DNA of 64,000 nucleotides, from contig JAHDFP010000018.1 of NCBI GenBank assembly GCA_020628095.1, positions 1-64,000 on the forward strand, in the 5' to 3' direction. Positions 55,629 through 64,000 of this stretch are shown in pieces. The DNA is from Saprospiraceae bacterium (GTDB taxonomy: Bacteria; Bacteroidota; Bacteroidia; Chitinophagales; Saprospiraceae). The notes beneath the pieces are model-generated. The model was not told the DNA's origin. It saw only the letters and a program-made list of their open reading frames with translations, and ran no database searches. Numbering within the stretch: position 1 is the stretch's first letter; each line of letters opens with the position of its first letter. The position numbers were made by a program, and so were the translations under genes.

Positions 55629-56993
55629 TTAGTCACAAGATCTTCTCAATCTTTGTACTTCTTCTTTGGAATTAAGAGTAATTTGCTGATCGTCGAAAAT
55701 CACATCTAGCGGGAACACTAATTCGCCAACACCTCTTGCATCAGGATTATCTTGACGCCAAATAGCAACCATGTCCGCAAGATCTTCTCTACTATCTCCC
55801 GTAAGTATAGATCCGTCAGTCATCTCTAGGCTCAACGGATAGACAAACTCAAAACATGGCTCTTGCTCATCATCCTGATCTCTATCGTCATTATCTCGGT
55901 CGTCACCTCTATCATCATCCCGATCATCGTCGCCATCTCTGTCATCACCACGATCTCCTTGGCATGCGGCATATAGTCTTTCTAACCCTTGTAGTCCATC
56001 TAGAGTTATCTCTGCATCACCGAATATGACATCCACGGGGAAGATAAGTTTTGGCTCTTCTTCTGAGTCAGGATTATCCGTATACCAATTACCCATCTGC
56101 TCTCTTATTTCTAATCTATCATTACCCGAGATAACATTGCCATCTGGCATCTCATAACTTATCGGAAATACAAATTCGAAACAAGACTCATCATCATTGT
56201 CCCTATCGCCATCTCTATCATTCTCTCTATCTCCATCCTGTCCCCTATCCTGTCGACGGTCTTGTATACACGCTCGTCTTAGCCTTTGGAGCTCCTGTCT
56301 ATTATTGAGAGTAATCTGCTCTTCATTATAGACTACATCTACAGGATATACTAGGCTTCTTCGAGGACGTGCATCGGGATTATCTTCTCTCCATGCTTTG
56401 AACTGTTCTTTCAGATCTTCTATAGAATCTCCAGAAATTATTGTACCATCAAACAACTCATAACTTATCGGAAATACAAACTCAAAACAAGGTTCTCTAT
56501 CGTGATTACCTCTATCTCCATCGCGGTCATCTTTGTCATCTTCCTCGTCTTTATCATCGTCATCATCACGATCATTATCTCCTTCACATGATTTTTTAAG
56601 TCTTATCATTTGAGCTTCGTTCTCTATGGTAAGACTTGCATCATCCTTAAGGACATCTACAGGATATATCAGTTCTGGTCCTTCTTTGGATTCTTCCTTA
56701 TCGTCATACCACAACTTTAATAGCTCTTCTAATTCTTCATCATTATTGACGGAAACTTGTGATTCGTCAGGCAAATCAAACGAAACAGGATAAACGAACT
56801 CAAAACAATCATTGCCCCCTTGGGCAGAATCTTCTTTATCGTCGTCCCATTCACCCGTATCTTCTGTATCACCATCTAATACCCATTCCTTGGTATCGCC
56901 TTCTTCCTCTACATACTTCTCCCCTTCATCCTTAGCGCACCCAATAATCAGAATTAGAGGTAAGAAAAACACTCTATATATTAATTTATACAT
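55629..56993 (-). CDS. Lipoprotein with four Cys-bounded repeat modules joined by Asp/Arg-rich linkers
   Basis: A 454-residue lipoprotein (lipobox ILIIGC). It contains four modules of about 75 residues. Each begins C-F-E-F-V-[FY]-P-[IVL]-S and ends R-L-x-x-[AS]-C, so it can be closed by a disulfide. Inside each, two halves look alike: [FY]P[IVL]S...DG..I.....DL...W, then L[VIF][YF]P[VL]DV....ITL.....L.RL...C. Linkers of 25-35 residues are almost pure Asp, Arg, Gly and Asn, of the calcium-binding-tail kind. I do not recognise the family by name. A probable -7 box (TAATTTTG on the reverse strand) lies at 57013-57020. Confidence 0.6.
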   Translation of the reverse strand: MYKLIYRVFFLPLILIIGCAKDEGEKYVEEEGDTKEWVLDGDTEDTGEWDDDKEDSAQGGNDCFEFVYPVSFDLPDESQVSVNNDEELEELLKLWYDDKEESKEGPELIYPVDVLKDDASLTIENEAQMIRLKKSCEGDNDRDDDDDKDEEDDKDDRDGDRGNHDREPCFEFVFPISYELFDGTIISGDSIEDLKEQFKAWREDNPDARPRRSLVYPVDVVYNEEQITLNNRQELQRLRRACIQDRRQDRGQDGDRENDRDGDRDNDDESCFEFVFPISYEMPDGNVISGNDRLEIREQMGNWYTDNPDSEEEPKLIFPVDVIFGDAEITLDGLQGLERLYAACQGDRGDDRDGDDDRDDDRGDDRDNDDRDQDDEQEPCFEFVYPLSLEMTDGSILTGDSREDLADMVAIWRQDNPDARGVGELVFPLDVIFDDQQITLNSKEEVQRLRRSCD

Positions 56994-57012
56994 GCTTAAA
57001 TTTTTAGTCTTC

Positions 57013-57020
57013 CAAAATTA
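57013..57020 (-). promoter_or_regulatory. Possible -7 box for the four-module lipoprotein
   Basis: CAAAATTA on the forward strand reads TAATTTTG on the reverse strand, matching TAnnTTTG 20 bases before the start codon. The -33 element is not recognisable. Confidence 0.35.
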
Positions 57021-57235
57021 ATCTATTATAACCATGAAATCTGGTTAATAATGTTAATTTGACCTTCGCCCGTAAGTAACTATTACTGTAAGTCAATAAG
57101 CCATTCACTTCCACTATTATTTAAAGTATAAGCAAGCTGTTATATAGTACTAAACGCAATGTTAATGGACGCCGGTGTAAATATAATATGATATAGAAAA
57201 ACCTATTATTGATATATCTATAGTATCAATTAGTT

Positions 57236-57778
57236 ATGATCATTATGAAGGGTAACAATAATCTGTACGTGATAGTAGTCGTCATATTAATCACATTATC
57301 TTGTTGCACAGAGAAGAAGTCATCAACAAAGGTCAAAGACAAACTCCCGTCTTTTGATCATGATCTAAGTTATATTCCATACGATACCCAACAAGATAAT
57401 CCAACCTACATCATCTGCGATTCTACCAATTTCCATTCAGGTAGAAACAGGGTACAATACATTGGTGGAAACAAAAAATTAAAAGAGGACATCACCCTCC
57501 GTTATAATTTCAGGTCACAATACGAATCTTTCAATGGATACATTGTCGTACTCTTCTTAGTTAATTGCAACGGTCAGCGAGGAAGGTTCCGCACCCAATC
57601 TTTGAATCTTGATTTTACTCCATCCAAGAGTCCTGATGATCTGGAAAACTATGTAAAAGGTATAATAAAAACCTTGGATAACTGGAAGTGGTCCACTTAT
57701 CATGAAAACGGAATGGAATACTCAAAATTTGTAAATTTAAAATTCCGCAATGGCCAAATCGAATATGTTATTCTATAG
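57236..57778 (+). CDS. Small lipoprotein with TonB-C-like end
   Basis: A 180-residue lipoprotein with a signal peptide and lipobox LSCC (the second Met, at 57245, could also be the start). The C-terminal part (FNGYIVVLFLVNCNGQRGRFRTQSLNLDF, IIKTLDNWKWSTYHENGMEYSKFVNLKFRNGQIE) resembles a TonB C-terminal-type domain, as found in many Bacteroidota envelope proteins. This is a fold-level impression. The gene overlaps the next one by 29 bases, so they are coupled. Confidence 0.45.
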   Translation: MIIMKGNNNLYVIVVVILITLSCCTEKKSSTKVKDKLPSFDHDLSYIPYDTQQDNPTYIICDSTNFHSGRNRVQYIGGNKKLKEDITLRYNFRSQYESFNGYIVVLFLVNCNGQRGRFRTQSLNLDFTPSKSPDDLENYVKGIIKTLDNWKWSTYHENGMEYSKFVNLKFRNGQIEYVIL

Positions 57779-58592
57779 GTTCTATGTAGTGACATTACTG
57801 TTATGGCATGGAGCTAATATTAGTAGTCAGGGTAATTGCCTTCTATATAAAGAGGGAAGTAAAGAAAGGCAAGCATGCGAGTTATCCCATCGAGTCGCAG
57901 AATACAGACAAGGCAGCAGAGAATCTCAGGACTTACTCGACCAAGTAATCAAACTAAACCCAAATTACGCTTGGGCCTACTACGAAAAATCCGTACCGTT
58001 CTTCAAACGTGGATTACTCTCAGAAGGTCTATGGCTAATCAATAAAGCCATAGAATTAGAGCCAAATAAATACTTGTACTACCGCGCCTACTGGTACTTT
58101 TATAATCGTAGCTATGACAACTGCATTAAAGACTTAGAAGAACTGTATACCATTTATAATCCAACTTACCGAAGCACCCCAGGAGGGGAATTAGAAATGA
58201 GATTGTTGCTTGGAATAAGTTACACATATAAGAACAATCCCGCCAAAGGTATTAAATGGGTGCAGGACCTGATGGAAGATTATAAAGAGCAACCACATCT
58301 GAAGGGATTATATGACCATTACTGCCTAGGCATACTCTACTTCAATAATCAACAATATGATCTGGCGAAAACTGAGTTTGAAAAACAGACGTCTGTAGAC
58401 GACAACTTCGCAGACACCTATTATTATCTCGGATTAATTAGTCAAAAAAGAGAAGAAAATGGCGTAGCTAAGAGATTTTTTCAGATTGCTTTAGAAAAGA
58501 TGAACGGTCTTACAGGTGGATATAGCACCAATCTATTTACTGAGATGAACATATATAAAAAAGATATTGAATTAGCCCTACGGCAACTTTAG
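57750..58592 (+). CDS. Tetratricopeptide-repeat protein, exported
   Basis: A 280-residue protein with a hydrophobic N-terminal segment (FYVVTLLLWHGANISSQG) that looks like a signal peptide. The remainder is TPR: PNYAWAYYEKSVPFFKRGLLSEGLWLINKAIELEPNKYLYY, LLGISYTYKNNPAKGIKWVQDL and DTYYYLGLISQKREENGVAKRFFQIALEK. TPRs bind other proteins; the partner is unknown. It is coupled to the lipoprotein gene upstream. Confidence 0.65.
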   Translation: MAKSNMLFYRFYVVTLLLWHGANISSQGNCLLYKEGSKERQACELSHRVAEYRQGSRESQDLLDQVIKLNPNYAWAYYEKSVPFFKRGLLSEGLWLINKAIELEPNKYLYYRAYWYFYNRSYDNCIKDLEELYTIYNPTYRSTPGGELEMRLLLGISYTYKNNPAKGIKWVQDLMEDYKEQPHLKGLYDHYCLGILYFNNQQYDLAKTEFEKQTSVDDNFADTYYYLGLISQKREENGVAKRFFQIALEKMNGLTGGYSTNLFTEMNIYKKDIELALRQL

Positions 58593-58654
58593 TTCTTCTG
58601 AACCGAACTAATAAACAAGATTAAATTTTTATCATTGAGGTCAAATCATCTACG

Positions 58655-59059
58655 ATGTCAGGAGAAAAAAATCTAAAAAAACTAATCAGCAATTTAAGGC
58701 CTATCTTGAATGAAGGAGAATATGTATTTGTTTCGGTTGCTGACGCTTCCATTATACCAAGAAATCTTAGTCTTGTAGAAATAAAGGAAAAGGAAGGTAT
58801 CACCTTGGTGCTAAGTAAAAACGATGCAGATAGGCTCGACTTACCATATAGTTATATTGCTACATGGATTACTCTAGAGGTTCATTCTTCTTTAGAGGCC
58901 ATCGGATTGACGGCCGCATTTTCGAGAGCGTTAGCTGCTGCTAATATTAGCTGCAATGTAATCGCAGGATACTACCATGACCATATTTTTGTCGACCACA
59001 AGGATAGTCAATTAGCCCTACAAACGCTGATAAAATTGTCAGAATCAATTAACGAATAA
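58655..59059 (+). CDS. ACT-domain-containing protein
   Basis: A 134-residue cytoplasmic protein in two halves. Residues 1-65 (LKKLISNLRPILNEGEYVFVSV, SLVEIKEKEGITLVLSKNDADRL) and 66-134 (ATWITLEVHSSLEAIGLTAAFSRALAAANISCNVIAGYYHDHIFVD) follow the pattern of a short double-ACT protein. ACT domains bind amino acids, but no enzyme domain is present. The ligand is unknown. Confidence 0.7.
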   Translation: MSGEKNLKKLISNLRPILNEGEYVFVSVADASIIPRNLSLVEIKEKEGITLVLSKNDADRLDLPYSYIATWITLEVHSSLEAIGLTAAFSRALAAANISCNVIAGYYHDHIFVDHKDSQLALQTLIKLSESINE

Positions 59060-59165
59060 AAAAATAAGCACTGAATAATATCCGCAGGCATTATTTTTTT
59101 AACGTTTTAAAATCTATTACCTCCAAGAAGAGTTAGTTACTTTACATTAACAAAAATTTAATTAC

Positions 59166-59375
59166 ATGAAAAAACTGATCATTGCAGCTTGTTCTATACT
59201 CTTTTTTGCGGCAGCGTGTACGGAGAAAAAAAGTACTAAAAACTTAGAAAACAAAGGGGATTCTGAGCAAATCGAATCCATCGAAAAGGAAAATGAAGAA
59301 TTAAAAAAATTAGAAGATGATATCCAAAGTGACATCAAAGAAATAGATGACATTCTTGACGAAGTGGACAAATAG
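59166..59375 (+). CDS. Small acidic coiled-coil lipoprotein
   Basis: A 69-residue lipoprotein with signal peptide and lipobox FAAACTEKK. The mature part is nearly all Lys/Glu/Asp with heptad spacing (IESIEKENEELKKLEDDIQSDIKEIDDILDEV), a short coiled coil. It is followed after 42 bases by the Lys-rich exported protein. Confidence 0.5.
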   Translation: MKKLIIAACSILFFAAACTEKKSTKNLENKGDSEQIESIEKENEELKKLEDDIQSDIKEIDDILDEVDK

Positions 59376-59417
59376 ATCATAGAAATCGTCTTAATGAAAA
59401 CACTAAAACATCGAATC

Positions 59418-60143
59418 ATGAAAAATTTAAAACTAATAACGGCAAAATCATTGATGGTTCTACTTCTTTTTGGATTGTCCTCTTTGCATCTAAATGCGCA
59501 AGGTCAAGGTAAGGGAAAGGGGAAAGAGAAAATGGAAGAAATGAAAGAAAAAGGCAACTCTAAAGCGAAAGAAATAAAAGCTAAGGGCAAATCAAAGTCC
59601 GATGAAATGAAGAATAAGGGAAAAGCCAAAGCGGAGGAGATGAAAAATAAAATAAAAGACAGGGATCAAGATGACGAAATAGATGAAGGTGAAGAAAAAC
59701 TGAAGGGTAAAGAAAAAGCTGAAAAGATGAAAAGCAAGAATAAAGACAAAGGTGATGATGACGATGACAATGATGAAGAATTAGAAGATAAGAAAGTAAA
59801 AAGTAAAGAGGATAAAAAGTCCAAAGGACATGCCTACGGAAAAAACAAGGGCGAGACGTCTGGAAAGGAATTTGGGCAAGCTAGAGCACAAGCAGCCAAG
59901 TCAAAAAATAAAGAACGAAAAGAGACCTTAGGTCAAACTGCTAATCGCGGAAACGACAAAGTCAAAGAAGCCAAAGAAAAAATCAAGAACGCTAAGGATA
60001 AAGCAAAAAAAGAGAAAGAGGAAGGAAAGATATCTGAAGCAGAATACAAAGAAAAAGAGGAAAAATTAAAACAGGCCGAAAAGAAGGTCTCGGAGCTAGA
60101 AGTCAAGGTAAGTGAGGCGAAGAAGAAAATAAAACAAGATTAG
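59418..60143 (+). CDS. Exported Lys/Glu-rich low-complexity protein
   Basis: About 241 residues from the preferred start at 59418, which begins a normal signal peptide (NLKLITAKSLMVLLLFGLSSLHLNAQ); the frame opens at 59394. The mature protein is highly charged. Early copies of a short unit (AKEIKAKGKSKSDEMKNKGKAKAEEMKNK) are followed by a long acidic/basic stretch, then HAYGKNKGETSGKEFGQARAQAA, and a coiled-coil end (ISEAEYKEKEEKLKQAEKKVSELEVKVSEAKKKI). I do not recognise the family. It ends before a strong terminator. Confidence 0.55.
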   Translation: MKNLKLITAKSLMVLLLFGLSSLHLNAQGQGKGKGKEKMEEMKEKGNSKAKEIKAKGKSKSDEMKNKGKAKAEEMKNKIKDRDQDDEIDEGEEKLKGKEKAEKMKSKNKDKGDDDDDNDEELEDKKVKSKEDKKSKGHAYGKNKGETSGKEFGQARAQAAKSKNKERKETLGQTANRGNDKVKEAKEKIKNAKDKAKKEKEEGKISEAEYKEKEEKLKQAEKKVSELEVKVSEAKKKIKQD

Positions 60144-60174
60144 ACAGTAGAGAAGACCGGATTGTATCATGATA

Positions 60175-60213
60175 AAGCCAAATACTTTTTGAAAGTAAAA
60201 GTATTTGGCTTTT
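60175..60213 (+). terminator. Terminator after the Lys-rich protein gene
   Basis: A 16-bp perfect stem, AAAGCCAAATACTTTT (60175-60190) with AAAAGTATTTGGCTTT (60198-60213), a seven-base loop, then TTTATTTT. It may also help to end the convergent arylsulfotransferase-like gene. Confidence 0.85.
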
Positions 60214-60218
60214 TTATT

Positions 60219-61841
60219 TTAATTATCAGTGATTAGCAAAGCACTATAAGTTTCTCCTGTGGTCAAATCATTAATCAAACCAAAGACTACATTGGAATCA
60301 TTAAAAATGTATGATGGAATATAATGTACATTTTCCTTAGCCACTTCCCGATATATGACCTGACCACCTATGGTAGTGAATGTGATCAACCATTTGTGGT
60401 CTGTCGAATTAATAACACCTATACCTCCGTTACTATTTGTGAAATAGGATCTATCATCCGATGGTGGTAATCGATCCAAAGTACTCAAAACGACAGACTG
60501 ACAATCATCCTCTATCGGTGATAACTCTATGGGTACAGACGGCTCTAGTATTTTATCCGCTAATCCTTCGTAATCGGAAGCATACCTTGTTGCTCTGAAA
60601 AGAGAATTGAATCGCGGTCGTGCACCTTGTACTCCAGGCCCACCATTTCTATTGACGGGATAGATATATTCCCATACTAATTCTTCTTCAGCACTAATCT
60701 CCATAAGATGTCCACTCCTTCCTTCGAGTATAAGTAGGTTGCCATTATCCAATACCTGTACTCCTGACAAAATATCAGAATACAACGATGGATTAGTATA
60801 GCTCATAAAGACTTCTTCATCACCAAAACCGTTGTTATAAACGTAGTTACCGTCCGATGAAGGATTACGAAAAAGCAAAGCCGCAGATTGTCGATTGCTT
60901 ATATACTCGTTATTGAATACACTAAAATCATACTTATTATCATCAGACAATATCCATTTTATATCATGTTGCTTATTTAACTTTCTATCACTTTCATCGC
61001 CCCTATTATAAGCTTGAGGGTTTCCATACCGGTATAATATATCGCCACCTTTACCATATATCCCTCCGATACTTCCTTCGGCTTCTTCCGTTGTGGTCGA
61101 GTGATCGATAATATATATCTCGCTAGTATTTCTGGCGCTGACAGCAATCTGATCTAAGGCTTCGTTATAATCGACTGCATTGATATGAAGCCAATCTTCA
61201 TTGACTCTTTGCTGACCATCTATATAGTTGATATTCATTTTTTCTGGATGGTCAGATATTATACCATAATTTTCCAGACTTGGGTTATGATCTTGTATGA
61301 GGTGATCCCAGATACTCCATCTCCATACTATATCATACTGATTATTATCCAGTATCTCTATCTCCAGCAGAGCTTCAGACCAAACTGCCCCATCTTCTAT
61401 GCGGCCTTTTTCTTTGGCCTCCGCTTCTGATTTTAATTCCCACACAGTACATAAAAAGTTACCATTAGGTAATAGTGCCATATCATGGTGAGACTGCCGC
61501 ATATTATCGGCTATACGAATACTCCACAACAGCTCTCCATCCCAGTCGAATAACTCGAATACACCCCCTGCTCCACCTGCATTAAAAGCACCATCTACCA
61601 ATCCCGCTCTCAATAATGATCCATCCTTCCTCAGATAACATGCCTGTCCAGCTGGGTACTCACTTATCCATTCGTTGACTATATATCCACAGGCGTCGAT
61701 GAGATAAGTTGATTCGTTATTACTCATGAGTGTATAACCTTGATCCGCTTGGTCAGTATAGTGGATAAGGCCTAATGTCCTGTCCTGAGCTATAAAGCAA
61801 TAGGGCATAAAAATTAAAATCAAGAAAGAAAAACCTCTCAT
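60219..61841 (-). CDS. Arylsulfotransferase (ASST)-like exported protein
   Basis: A 540-residue exported protein with a signal peptide (FSFLILIFMPYCFIAQ). The body resembles the beta-propeller of aryl-sulfate sulfotransferases: GYTLMSNNESTYLIDACGYIVNEW, SHHDMALLPNGNFLCTVWE, DWLHINAVDYNEALDQIAVSARNTSEIYIIDHS, QHDIKWI and SGVQVLDNGNLLILEGRSGHLMEIS. His residues are present in these motifs. The last 90 residues may be a divergent T9SS-type tail, but no clear sorting motif is seen. Confidence 0.7.
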   Translation of the reverse strand: MRGFSFLILIFMPYCFIAQDRTLGLIHYTDQADQGYTLMSNNESTYLIDACGYIVNEWISEYPAGQACYLRKDGSLLRAGLVDGAFNAGGAGGVFELFDWDGELLWSIRIADNMRQSHHDMALLPNGNFLCTVWELKSEAEAKEKGRIEDGAVWSEALLEIEILDNNQYDIVWRWSIWDHLIQDHNPSLENYGIISDHPEKMNINYIDGQQRVNEDWLHINAVDYNEALDQIAVSARNTSEIYIIDHSTTTEEAEGSIGGIYGKGGDILYRYGNPQAYNRGDESDRKLNKQHDIKWILSDDNKYDFSVFNNEYISNRQSAALLFRNPSSDGNYVYNNGFGDEEVFMSYTNPSLYSDILSGVQVLDNGNLLILEGRSGHLMEISAEEELVWEYIYPVNRNGGPGVQGARPRFNSLFRATRYASDYEGLADKILEPSVPIELSPIEDDCQSVVLSTLDRLPPSDDRSYFTNSNGGIGVINSTDHKWLITFTTIGGQVIYREVAKENVHYIPSYIFNDSNVVFGLINDLTTGETYSALLITDN

Positions 61842-61905
61842 AATATTAAAAGAAAAGGGTTGACTTACTTAGAAGCCAACCCTCTGTAAATTTTATTCGT
61901 AATTA

Positions 61906-64000
61906 TTAAAAATTAAAGCCTAATCTACCGAATAAGTACATTCCATCTGATCCCATCTGGACAGAATCATTAAATCCACCCTGATCCGTCCATCCATCAA
62001 ACTGAGGTGTCGGATAAGCATTCAATAAATTATTTGCACCTAAAGTTAACTTCAAATTATTAGTCAAATTATATCCAAGACTCAGGTCTAGGACACCCGC
62101 ACTTTCGTATATATCTGTAGCCACCGCAAATAATGCATCGGCTTCCGCTTGATTAGTAGCAGGTGAATCTACCCATTGAAAATCCTGTAACGTTACTTCA
62201 CTAAATAAGGTATAGTTCAACTGTATATCAAAACCAGCTAGCTCAGTACCTACATTAAATCCTATCTTATAATCTGGCGCCGCCGCTTCCAGGTATGCTC
62301 TAGAAAAAGGACCAAAGAAAGTGTACTCGTTGAGGTCACCACTGTTGATACTTTCTATTTCAGTATTGTTGAAATTAGCCGCTATCCCTACGTTCAATCT
62401 ATTCGCATCTGTTATATTCAATCGGTATCCCAATACAATATCTACTCCCGTTGTTTTAGTATCGACACCATTAGCAAAAAACTGGGCCGCATCTGCTCCG
62501 ACATTAAGAGATGACGCATCGAATACATCCGTCAGTACTATCCTGTCGGTTACACTTATCTGATATGCATCTATCGTCGCTGTCAATCCATCCTTTTTAT
62601 AGGTCAATCCCACGGCAAGGTTATTGGCTTTCTCCTCCTTGAGAGATTCTATACCGAATCCTTTGGCTACTGTGCTGGTATTAGATGCCAATAATGTTCT
62701 TTCTGATCTTCCCGCAACAATATTATTAAACAACAAATTGTAATGAATCTGAGACAAGGATGGTGCCCTAAAGCCCGAAGACACAGAAGCCCTAATAGAT
62801 AGTCCATCCATTAATTTGTATCGTGTTGCTAGCTTATAATTAAGCGTATTACCAAAGTCACTATAGTTTTCGTAACGTAATGCTGCCGCTACAAGAAAGG
62901 CATCTGACACATTCAATTCGACATCACCAAAGAAACCGATATTCGATCTATTTCTATCTACTTCATTAGCAGGACTATATCCAGGAAATCCTTGAGATCC
63001 TCCAGAAGGTTGCTGACCAAATTCGTTGACAAAAGGCGTCTGTACGGCAGGGTTAGTTATCGCGATACCGTTTTCGTCATAGGTTGCATAAGAGGCCTCT
63101 TCTCCTGCAAATATTCTGAAATTCTCTGATCGGAATTCTGTTCCGAAAGCAAAGTTGAGACCACTCATAATGCCATCATAATACTTAGAAAAATTAAGAC
63201 CCGTGACATTCATACTAAGACTATGTCCTCCCGCATCAAAATCCGTCGGAGAGGCCGCACCCAATGATGCATTATTAGACCCCTTAATGAAGTAGTGAAA
63301 ATTATTATCTCCGTAGGTGTGACTAAAGTCGGCAGTCCATCCACTAGCTAAATCATGCTTAACCCCTACGGTAGCAGATTTATCTTTGATGATGGAAGTG
63401 ATACGCGGTGTAAATCCATTAGGATATAAACTAGGTACAGCTCTGGAGTCACCATCTGCACCAGGAGCACTTCTAGAAAATGCAAATGCATCGGTATCTC
63501 TATCTCCTATTCCACCGAACATATATAACTCCGTATTATCACCTAAAGGTATCGCACCGTTAGCCATAAATTGGAATTGATCCACAGCCGCGGATCCGTA
63601 TCCTTTCCTCCAAGAGAATCCTGGTCTAAGTGTTCTGTCTTTAGTTAAATATTCAGTCGTCAGATTAATATATCCGCCTTCGTCGCCGAGACTCATTCCG
63701 TAATTCAAATCTACCTTCGTCGTATTACCATCGAATGCCTTATCTCCATCTGGGTCTAACACACGTTGCTTACCGTCTACATTGAATAAAGCATCACCAT
63801 ATTGTTCCTCGTAAGTTTCTCCTACCGCCGTACTATATGCGCCGTAGGTTACACCACCCGTTACACCATTGGTCTTATCCTTTAGTACGATATTAATAAC
63901 ACCGGCTATTGCATCTGATCCATACTGTGCCGATGCACCATCTCTCAAGACTTCTATCCTTTTGATAGCTGAGGCAGGAATGGCATTGAGGTCAGTACCA
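61906..64000 (-). CDS. TonB-dependent receptor, 5' end cut by the window edge
   Basis: The C-terminal part (at least 697 residues) of an outer-membrane receptor. The open frame continues to the right edge. The visible N-terminal stretch (LNAIPASAIKRIEVLRDGASAQYGSDAIAGVINIVLK) is the conserved end of the plug domain. The remainder is the 22-strand barrel with typical motifs (GLSIRASVSSGFRAPSLSQIHY, NNLAVGLTYKKDGLTATIDAYQI, NLKLTLGANNLLNAYP) and ends in LFGRLGFNF, with a terminal aromatic residue. It imports a substrate across the outer membrane with TonB energy. The ligand is unknown, and no SusD-like partner is seen to its left. Confidence 0.9.
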   Translation of the reverse strand, partial: GTDLNAIPASAIKRIEVLRDGASAQYGSDAIAGVINIVLKDKTNGVTGGVTYGAYSTAVGETYEEQYGDALFNVDGKQRVLDPDGDKAFDGNTTKVDLNYGMSLGDEGGYINLTTEYLTKDRTLRPGFSWRKGYGSAAVDQFQFMANGAIPLGDNTELYMFGGIGDRDTDAFAFSRSAPGADGDSRAVPSLYPNGFTPRITSIIKDKSATVGVKHDLASGWTADFSHTYGDNNFHYFIKGSNNASLGAASPTDFDAGGHSLSMNVTGLNFSKYYDGIMSGLNFAFGTEFRSENFRIFAGEEASYATYDENGIAITNPAVQTPFVNEFGQQPSGGSQGFPGYSPANEVDRNRSNIGFFGDVELNVSDAFLVAAALRYENYSDFGNTLNYKLATRYKLMDGLSIRASVSSGFRAPSLSQIHYNLLFNNIVAGRSERTLLASNTSTVAKGFGIESLKEEKANNLAVGLTYKKDGLTATIDAYQISVTDRIVLTDVFDASSLNVGADAAQFFANGVDTKTTGVDIVLGYRLNITDANRLNVGIAANFNNTEIESINSGDLNEYTFFGPFSRAYLEAAAPDYKIGFNVGTELAGFDIQLNYTLFSEVTLQDFQWVDSPATNQAEADALFAVATDIYESAGVLDLSLGYNLTNNLKLTLGANNLLNAYPTPQFDGWTDQGGFNDSVQMGSDGMYLFGRLGFNF

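Noticed and set aside
55629-56993. The Asp/Arg-rich DNA repeats considered as a CRISPR-like or satellite array
   Set aside because: The repeats are in frame, protein-level, of unequal length and diverged; they are linkers in a coding gene.
59418-60143. Considered as a histone-H1-like DNA-binding protein because of the high Lys content
   Set aside because: It starts with a clear signal peptide and has long acidic stretches, so it should be exported rather than nucleoid-bound.

Overview
The window reads as a chromosomal segment of a free-living member of the Bacteroidota, most likely the Saprospiria/Lewinella side of the phylum. The evidence is AT-rich DNA, several very large secreted proteins ending in type IX secretion (T9SS) sorting domains of both type A and type B, a TonB-dependent receptor, Bacteroidota-style -7 boxes (TAnnTTTG) in front of several genes, and weak Shine-Dalgarno sequences. 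No rRNA, CRISPR array, prophage or intact insertion sequence is visible. This placement is inferred from gene content only.

Layout. 1-2.9 kb: an oxidoreductase cluster (MDR dehydrogenase, a frameshifted luciferase-like monooxygenase, SDR). 2.9-5.7 kb: the topoisomerase IV subunit A gene, reverse strand. 5.9-7.1 kb: a RimK-like ATP-grasp ligase behind what looks like a complete cysteine-responsive transcription attenuator: a 25-codon leader peptide with seven Cys codons, an antiterminator segment and a terminator. 7.2-13.1 kb: a 1974-residue T9SS surface protein. 13.5-17.7 kb: a SulP anion transporter with a double palindrome in front of it, then an ECF sigma factor overlapping an outer-membrane partner. 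17.7-20.4 kb: smpB and a DPP-IV type peptidase. 20.6-23.9 kb: a T9SS type A adhesin-like protein. 24-26.6 kb: pckA and a divergent Crp/Fnr regulator sharing an intergenic palindrome. 26.8-30.3 kb: TerC-like protein, DEDDh exonuclease, and an MbnP-like lipoprotein with a di-heme peroxidase. 30.4-36.2 kb: a putative outer-membrane protein, an LVIVD-repeat T9SS protein, a GT39-like membrane protein and galE.

36.3-39.9 kb: a ketone-body operon (CoA-transferase A and B, NhaC-family carrier) followed by a peroxiredoxin-like gene. 39.9-47.4 kb: two more large T9SS proteins that share short GCDS-type repeats. 47.5-54.1 kb: alpha/beta hydrolase, C1 peptidase, a histidine-kinase-like protein lacking its ATPase domain, a DUF2064 glycosyltransferase without a standard start codon, and an adaptor/TolC efflux pair. 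54.2 kb: tRNA-Leu(CAA). 54.5-60.2 kb: small lipoproteins and hypothetical genes, including an exported VOC-domain lipoprotein, a four-module disulfide/acidic-linker lipoprotein, a TPR protein, an ACT-domain protein and a Lys-rich exported protein. 60.2-64 kb: an arylsulfotransferase-like protein and a TonB-dependent receptor that runs off the right edge.

Most genes are housekeeping or cell-surface functions. The most distinctive item is the cysteine-codon attenuator at 5934-6077. The complementarity between the segment just after the leader stop codon and the 5' arm of the terminator is exact over seven bases, which is what a classical amino-acid attenuator requires.
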